The position numbers and the translations under genes were made by a program. This document shows, piece after piece, positions 58,091-64,000 of a stretch of DNA of 64,000 nucleotides. The notes beneath the pieces are model-generated. The model did no database searches. It saw only the letters and a list, made by a program, of their open reading frames with translations, and was not told the origin of the DNA. The stretch lies in contig CM032228.1 in the NCBI GenBank assembly GCA_019009955.1, positions 131,917,501-131,981,500 on the forward strand, given 5' to 3'. Source of the stretch: Riptortus pedestris (Eukaryota; Arthropoda; Insecta; Hemiptera; Alydidae). How positions within the stretch are numbered: the stretch's first letter is position 1; each line of letters opens with the position of its first letter.

Positions 58091-58237
58091 CTGTTAACGC
58101 TCTAGCGGTCACAATGTTTGTATGATCGTTGCCAAACTCGATATTTAATCGGTTTATGTAAAAAGAAAGACCAAGTTCGTTAATAGCTGATTTCGGTCCA
58201 GTGGGAGGGGGGGTTTAAAGGGGGGATTTTCGAAAAT
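57875..58237. repeat. Near-perfect palindrome built from family B arms
   Basis: The left arm runs from ATTTTCGAAAATCCCCC (57875) to TTAACAGACAAATATAT. The right arm (58085-58237) is its reverse complement, with only one substitution and one indel visible in about 150 bp. The centre is (TA)n (about 58025-58087). Both arms share variants that other B copies lack, such as ACAATGTTTGTATGATCG, so one arm was copied from the other. Confidence 0.9.
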
Positions 58238-58585
58238 TTGAGATATCTCCTTTTATATGCGTCGGATCGGAAATTTGTATAGAACCAATCTTATTACAAA
58301 TTAAATTTGCTGTAAATATCTTTATATACATTTATTCTCTATCTTGAATATTAACGGAGATATTTGATTTTTTATTAAGAGTGCTGATAACACGGATGGG
58401 CTGAAGACGGTTCTATTCGGGACTTTCCGCAGAAAGCTAGTTCGGCTGTTTCCGTAACTGTTCGGCTCTGGTGGAATTTGTTTAGAGACTAGTTACTACT
58501 AATGTTATTAATAGGCAGATTTCTCTATTGTAAAACTTCACGTGGGAAATCTTCTTAGTTTACACTGCCCCTGCGTGACGGACTT
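58085..58585 (+). mobile_element. Family B right half, forward
   Basis: From TTGTCTGTTAACGCTCTAGC through GGATATTTGATT-like connecting sequence to CTTCACGTGGGAAATCTTCT, TACACTGCCCCTGCGTGACG and GACTTTTTT. Its left arm would be that at 56735-56866 if the intervening A element and inverted arm were inserted later. Confidence 0.75.
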
Positions 58586-58589
58586 TTTT

Positions 58590-59035
58590 ATCTCGCCTGC
58601 TGACGACCGGAGACCGAGGTGGTCTTTGGGCGTTTGTAGAGGAGTGACTGTCGGAGAATTGGCCGAAATCGGCGTCGGCGTAGGGCCATCGGGAATGCAG
58701 GGAGAGTGGCCGAAAGAGGGGAGTTTTAGGAGAGCCGATTCTGGAGGGTCCGTATAGGTATGTCCGTCAGGGTGGGGTACGGGAAAGCGCCTCGGTGGGT
58801 AGGGTACCAAGACGGTTCACTCGAGCTGAAAAATGAATCTTCGAAAAGAAAAAATGAGACGATAGGACCGGCTAACGGTGGTTATTCCAGTTCCATGTGC
58901 TGAACGATAGGGGATGTATCCTAGAGTCCCCCCCCCCCCCGATCGGTAAAGCGATACTCGGAACGGCCAGAGAAATACCGAATTTAGGCGGGGGAGGTTT
59001 AGAATAAGAAATTTCGGAAGGGCTTAACTCGCCGG
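58590..59035. repeat. GC-rich dispersed segment, copy 2
   Basis: GGCCGAAATCGGCGTCGGCG, AGGGCCATCGGGAATGCAGG and AGCCGATTCTGGAGGGTCCG parallel 56300-56395. Beyond 58760 the two copies diverge. A poly-C run lies at 58928-58938. The frames on both strands lack motifs. Confidence 0.55.
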
Positions 59036-59290
59036 GAGTGGGAGGTTCCTCAAAGTAAAAAGCGACCATGACGAACAAAACCTCAATCTCGAAAATCCAC
59101 CGAGCGGTTCGGGCTAAACAATTCTCAAAGAAAAACCGTTTTCTTTGAGAATTGTTTAGGGGTGGAGTGGGAGGTTCCTCAAATGCGACAGTTTTTCAAA
59201 GCAAAAAGCGACCATGAGGAATAAAACGGTACCTCAATCTCGAAAATCCACCGAGCTGTTCGGGCTAAACAATTCTCAAAAGAAAACGGT
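59036..59290. repeat. Tandem direct repeat with an embedded perfect hairpin
   Basis: GAGTGGGAGGTTCCTCAAA ... AAAAGCGACCATGA ... CCTCAATCTCGAAAATCCAC ... TTCGGGCTAAACAATTCTCA occurs at 59036-59130 and again at 59165-59280. Between them, 59114-59159 forms a perfect 21-bp stem with the loop ACCG. Its right arm is an inverted copy of repeat sequence. Confidence 0.85.
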
Positions 59291-59299
59291 TTGTGGCTT

Positions 59300-59720
59300 T
59301 GAATAATACAATTTATGGTACTCAAATTTATTAATGTTAAGTATGTTGCTTTTATCGGGAGAAATCACGAATTAAAAAATCTTTGAAATGGAAAACTAGA
59401 AGAATATATTATTAGGGTATATTAGGATTGCAATAATAAAGTGAAGTAGAAGAGAAGCGGAACCTCTTACCTTTTCTGAATAGACTTAATAGAGCAATCA
59501 TAAAATTTTCTTTATTATGGCTTCCTTGAGTATTGCCACTTCGTCGTCTGTGTTAAATACCAGCACTTTGTGCTCTAACTGCTGCTCCTAGACTAAACAG
59601 TTTATTTACCTTTCATATTTACTGGATCCATGATCTACCACTAAATAAAATATAATAGACGAAACATACAATTTCTTGTAAGAAGAACGCCAAAGGATGT
59701 CAAAGCTTAAACTAATGTAA
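59300..59720. other. Unassigned DNA
   Basis: No features were recognised before the SINE fragment. Confidence 0.4.
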
Positions 59721-59725
59721 GCACC

Positions 59726-59840
59726 GACCAACTCATTAAATAACATTCTTAGTCCCACCCTGGCTAGAAAAGGGTGGTAACCTGTAGATAACCCGTCACA
59801 TAGAAGCAAAAAGTGAACGTTAATGTATAATAATAATATA
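59726..59840 (+). mobile_element. tRNA-derived SINE, copy 3, 5'-truncated
   Basis: ACTCATTAAATAACATTCTT, AGTCCCACCCTGGCTAGAAA, ACCTGTAGATAACCCGTCAC and an AATAATAATA tail match the body and tail of 15917-16154. The tRNA-like head with the promoter boxes is absent, as expected for incomplete reverse transcription. Confidence 0.8.
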
Positions 59841-59982
59841 ATCTGGGGATTCAACGTTTAGTGATTTATTTACTCAATGTGATAACAGAACTAGAATCGC
59901 AGGTGATCTTTTGTTTAAATATAGAATTTGATAATGGTAAAAAAAGGGATTGCTTCAGCGTTAATAAATTTCTCTCTATAGT

Positions 59983-60077
59983 CTAATATAATCGATGGAC
60001 ATTTGAAGAAATGTTTTGGCAATTGTGGCAAGGTTACGGCATCAGTAGCTGGTTTCCTCTAAGGGAAGTGTATTAAA
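59983..60077 (-). repeat. Worn family B left arm, reverse
   Basis: ATCGATGGACATTTGAAGAA, ACGGCATCAGTAGCTGGTTT and CCTCTAAGGGAAGTG match the left arm in reverse. Confidence 0.6.
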
Positions 60078-60079
60078 AA

Positions 60080-61385
60080 TATTGTTTAATATTTATTGGC
60101 GATTCAGTTATCTTAAATTTAATTTTTTTTATTCTAAAATAATAGATAATAATACGAGATATTATCTTGATCTTCCCATGTGATTTATTCAAGGGTTTTA
60201 TACTTTTGTATGATTTGATTCAATATCAAATGCTTACTTCAAATTTAGTGTTTACACTTGGATTAGAAATACTACCCCTTTTTGGAATGTTTTTATTCGT
60301 TAATGAAATGTACCAAAATGTTCTTTTTCATGTCTGATCCCCTCCCCCGAAAAACAATAATGTTTTGGTTACATTTTTGCACAACCACAACAATAAATGG
60401 ATATGGATAGTAATGCATATTTATGGCCATATATAAAAACAACAATAATCCCCTGAGGAAAGACGTTAGTAGCCTCTCAAGGTCGGCCTTGCTTGTTAGA
60501 GAAAGCTTCCATAGGATTCTAAGCCAAAACTGTTACACTCCTATTACTGGTGGTACGAGGAGTGGTTGAACAATATTTGCTGCTGGTCCCAAGAGAGGGG
60601 TTGAGCCTGTGAAATAAACGTTCTCGCTTCTACTTTCAAGTTCTGCTTGAACCGTGGAAAGCCATGAACCGTCCAGGTCTGAAGATGCCCCTTTAAATGG
60701 GACTAAAATACTGTTCTAATAAATGTGTTTGAAAAATAGCCAGACACATCTGTCACAAAAAAAAAATTTTTTTTTTGAAAAATCGGAATCTTGCCAGTGT
60801 GGCAGAGTTATCTGAATTCCCTAAATAAATGACGATCGTCATCATTTTAGTACTAGGCGGGAACCAATCGGATACAGGAGGTAGCTATAAACACAAGCTC
60901 TGGCGTACGTATTAAGAAAACTGAAAGATAAATCAAAACTTAGCAAACAAAGACTTAACTTCAATATTGGAGGTTTCAATGTATTTGCATATTGTAACCA
61001 GTTGGGAGCAGAACTTAGGAAACTCGGCTGGATGCATGGACTATGCAGGAAATTCAATGGAGCCCATCTGACGGTTTATTTCTTAATAAATAAACCCCGG
61101 TTTAGTGGAATGAGTAAGGCATCGGATTATAAAAGTTGTTGACATTCGTTATTTTGATAATATAGTATATATTGCAGTATTTGCAGAATAAGACTGAAGG
61201 GAATTTTTTATTTGTTGCCAAATAACATTAATCAGTGCTTTTTGTTTATGATACAGCAGATGAACCTATCGCCAAGAGGTACTCTGAAAGGCAAAAGTAT
61301 GAGGCCAAAGTCGTTTTAAGAGATTTCAATACCAAATATAAGCGTGGAGGAGTATGACAAACCAACAATCGGACTGCTCAGCAAT
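60080..61385. other. Mostly unassigned
   Basis: At 60470-60730 a moderately GC-rich block (GGTCGGCCTTGCTTGTTAGA ... TTGAGCCTGTGAAATAAACG ... CTGAAGATGCCCCTTTAAAT) may be a SINE-like repeat; it shares GCCTGTGAAATAAA with about 31660. A perfect A10T10 palindrome lies at 60757-60776. Confidence 0.35.
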
Positions 61386-61390
61386 CAGTG

Positions 61391-61525
61391 AAAAAAGTCC
61401 GTCACGCAGGGGCTGCGTAAACTAAGCAGATTTCCCACGTGAAGTAATACAATAAAGAAATCTCTATACAAGAACCCAACACTTATGGCAAAGGGACGAA
61501 CTAGGTTTTGGCGGGAAACTCAAAA
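61391..61525 (-). repeat. Family B right end with intact hairpin
   Basis: AAAAAAGTCCGTCACGCAGG contains the start of the perfect hairpin ACGCAG/GGG/CTGCGT (61404-61418). TAAGCAGATTTCCCACGTGA, ATACAATAAAGAAATCTC and GGCGGGAAACTCAAAAATCC follow. The rest of the element is absent. Confidence 0.7.
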
Positions 61526-61529
61526 ATCC

Positions 61530-63405
61530 GTTACTAACAAAAAGATAATGTCGGGTATGAACCCGAGAATTTGTTTTGCATTGGGTATAAAGGTCATGTT
61601 CACTCACAATGGGTTACACAAAGAAAAATAGATAATTCCGCTGAGCCAACTCGGAATCAAATAGACCACATTCTGTTGAGTGTCCAGCACTCCTGTCACG
61701 TTTCTAATGCACGAAGCTACCCATGGAGCTGAATTACTCGTCGTTTTGTTATAGTTTGGGCAACTGCAGACCTTTTGAAATGAACACATTTTTGAATGAG
61801 GTCAATTGTTTCAAGCCACTCTGAGCCTCCTGAAAGAAATAAGCTCAAGGAAGTTGTCCTTTTATGAAGAAATCAAAAATAATTAAAGCTTCAGGGATGG
61901 GCTTTGGGGGAATTACTGAAATAAGTAGGAGATGGGATTTCCTAGACACTGCGTAACCTATATGGAGTATTTTCCCGTTGATGAAAAATATCATCTCCCT
62001 CTATTTCCTATGCCTCCCTTAATGTGAATCCTGTGTAAACAGGACTTAAAATTTAAGCTGGTCATAAGAAGTTTAATGAAAGTTACCTTAAGTGGAGATC
62101 GCAAGGGTAGTGGGCGTTTAGAAAAGGCTGGGAAGTTAATTCAAAAATAACTTCCCAAATATTCCATTTAGTTGGCATGTTCCACTATGTTGGCACAATC
62201 ATTGATGAGGTTAAATCACGATTTTTCCTATATATCACACACATTATAGTCCTATGATAATTGTTTGCTGTAATAAGTCGTTTTGTAATAAGCTCGCTTG
62301 CTGTTTATGTTAGTAATTATGTGTAAGAGTGGGCTTGCTTAAGGTTGAAATTGAAGTATAATAACTCCCTTTAATTAAAGAAGAATGTATTGGACAACAA
62401 TTATGGAATATTATAACTTAATAAGATTGGTTATAACGTAAATAATTCAATTTTTGTGGGTAAGCGATAGAAAGAGAAATAAATTTATTTATTTTTTGTG
62501 TAGCGTTCACTGCGATGCCATTTTGTTCATAAAAAAAAACAATGAATATATACAGAATAAAGAATGAAAACATTAACAGAAAAAATTTAAACAATAAAAT
62601 TTGAACAGAAAAGACTAAGAACGCAACCAAATAACTAAACGCAATCTAAGGGACAAAAAACTCGAATCAACAAATAAACTAAAAACAAAATAAATAAAAA
62701 CGAAAAATTAATTTAACAAAAAAATATCTTATAAAGAAACTAGATAATTAAAAACTATAACGACAAATGAAATTTTGAAAACAGATATATACTTTCAATA
62801 GTTAAAATTAAAACTAAAATCAAATAAATAAAAATTATTATGTACATAAATAAAATTAACAGATAACATTTGTTTAATATCTTAAACATTGACAATCATA
62901 AGCTCCCACTTTCTCTATCACATAGAAATACACACACACACACACTTTGTCAAAAATTTTAGCTGGAGTTAAAAAGATTTAATATAAGAAGAATTAAAAA
63001 GAATTTTAAAATGTAATACTTCTAAATTTGTGAGAATAAGTTTATGTCATGTAAATGTTGGAGTATTATGAGAATGTGTGGGTTACCTTCATTCAGAATC
63101 AAATTTATATAAGTAAATAATAGTGGATAACGCTTTTTCCTACTGCCTATGAAATCCAGTGAGTCCCCATGTGTCACAGGTGCTGGAGACCAATGGGAGG
63201 ATACAGGGACCAGATTAGATTTCGTCCTGAATGATCGACATAAGGCCTCTTCTTCTATATTAGACAAATGCTTGAAAAGGTCTTTCAGTGTGGTAGGACA
63301 TGAATCACCCCTTCACTGACTTGCGGCAGTTCTTTGCTAGTTAAGGCAGTCTACCACTACTGACGGCATTGCCGTCGATTGGTATAACTATCTAGCCTAT
63401 AAAAT
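61530..63405. other. Unassigned AT-rich DNA
   Basis: An A-rich stretch lies at about 62560-62860 and a short CA run at 62932-62945. Frames reach 81 codons at 63022-63267 (minus), without motifs. Confidence 0.4.
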
Positions 63406-63406
63406 T

Positions 63407-64000
63407 AAAGGGGATGATTCTGCAAGTAAGTTCTTACGACTGGCATATTACAAGAAGATCCATGACCAAGGAATTAGAGGAATCCCCTCTCTCGTACGCA
63501 GGGAATGTTGTCAACATGTTGTCGGGTCAGTTCAAGACCCGAAAAAGCTTTAGCGTCTTCATTATTTGTGAAAACAACAATAATAGGCCCCAAGAGTTTC
63601 AATCTGTTTATTGAAACTCTTGGGGCCTATTATTGTTGTTTTAGGCGGAATCCATTTCCAATTACGACCTTAATAACAATGGTAATATGTTATTGCTATA
63701 TTGATCACAAAATAATGAAGACGCTAAAGCCTTTTCCGGGTCCTGAACTACTGACACCATTCCCTGGGTACAAGAGAGTGGATCCTCCAATTCTGAACCC
63801 CAGCAGCAACAACTACTCTCATAGGCCAAACAGCCATCATATATATCCCTTCCTCCATGTTTCCCTGGGTAGCCGGCCGGGCTCTCCTTGACCCGTATGC
63901 AGCGCAATTTGGCTGTTGGAAAGTTGTCATTTTTTCCTTGGCTATGGATCTGATTGTAAGATGCCAGTCGTAAGAACTTACTTGCAGAATCATCCCCTTT
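63407..64000. repeat. Large imperfect inverted repeat (foldback), possibly continuing past the window
   Basis: The left arm starts AAAGGGGATGATTCTGCAAG, and the window ends with its reverse complement (63964 to about 64000). Further in, GCTTTAGCGTCTTCATTATT (63548) is matched in reverse near 63707-63728. The right arm has about 125 bp that the left arm lacks. Matching frames starting MILQVSSYDWH occur on the plus strand at 63414 and the minus strand at 63993, reflecting the two arms. A long-TIR transposon, a foldback element or an assembly snap-back are all possible. Confidence 0.8.
63571..63642. repeat. Perfect 33-bp stem hairpin
   Basis: 63571-63603 pairs without mismatch with 63610-63642; the loop is CTGTTT. 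It lies between the arms of the larger inverted repeat. Perfect pairing over 33 bp implies very recent origin, selection on structure, or artefact. Confidence 0.92.

Noticed and set aside
63571..63642. MicroRNA precursor
   Set aside because: The stem is perfectly paired, unlike typical animal precursors with bulges, and it lies in a larger inverted repeat. A foldback or artefact is more likely.
1..64000. CRISPR array, operon or bacterial mobile element
   Set aside because: The 298-bp arrays have no short repeats with unique spacers, no cas-like or bacterial genes occur, and the repeat content is that of an animal genome.

Overview
The window looks like AT-rich, gene-poor DNA from an invertebrate animal. 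It holds long (TA)n, (CA)n and (TG)n microsatellites, tRNA-derived SINEs, non-LTR reverse-transcriptase fragments, one Ty3/gypsy LTR element and two abundant non-autonomous repeat families. There are no bacterial features such as operons, Shine-Dalgarno sites or dense ORFs. A mollusc, perhaps a cephalopod, would fit the microsatellite load and SINE style, but that is a guess from general appearance and no marker gene confirms it. I found no host gene I would defend; the open frames are short and mostly follow repeats.

Most recognisable sequence belongs to two families, named here only for this window. Family A begins at a (TA)n tract and carries a head-to-tail array of about 298-bp monomers. 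It ends in a module with a GC-rich hairpin followed by CTAG. Copies lie at 401-2034, 14228-15320, 17345-18925 (reverse), 39913-41870, 41881-43709 and 56872-57840 (reverse), with remnants at 10885-12184 and 47655-48020. Family B is about 620-870 bp. It has a left tip containing the palindrome GATTTCCCTTAAGGGAAATC, a central (TA)n tract, and a right end with a 6-bp-stem hairpin before GTGACGGACTTTTT. The full copies are at 4860-5484, 25807-26676 and 46723-47386 (reverse), and many fragments are scattered along the window. Both families resemble non-autonomous Helitron/Helentron-type (HINE/DINE-like) elements in layout; that classification is inference.

Layout: 1-2034 family A; 2095-2860 decayed non-LTR RT; 3368-3590 SINE; 3713-7000 B copies and a LINE 3' end; 7200-9200 unassigned, with one GC-richer patch; 10118-12240 nested B, LINE and A pieces; 13260-15320 B and A; 15917-16154 SINE; 17345-20160 A and B; 20900-32150 mostly unassigned with scattered B copies; 32321-35032 degenerate Ty3/gypsy element inserted inside a B copy; 35090-39850 mostly unassigned; 39850-43770 two A elements head to tail; 44880-48020 B copies and microsatellites; 48020-56730 mostly unassigned, with one foldback repeat and one exact 73-bp tandem duplication; 56741-59300 nested A/B with a near-perfect palindrome and a GC-rich segment; 59726-59840 truncated SINE; 63407-64000 a large inverted repeat enclosing a perfect 33-bp hairpin.

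Nothing here functions as a pathway. The interest is structural: ordered monomer arrays inside a mobile element, (TA)n cores that act as repeated landing sites for other elements, and several near-perfect palindromes suggesting snap-back (template-switch) events.
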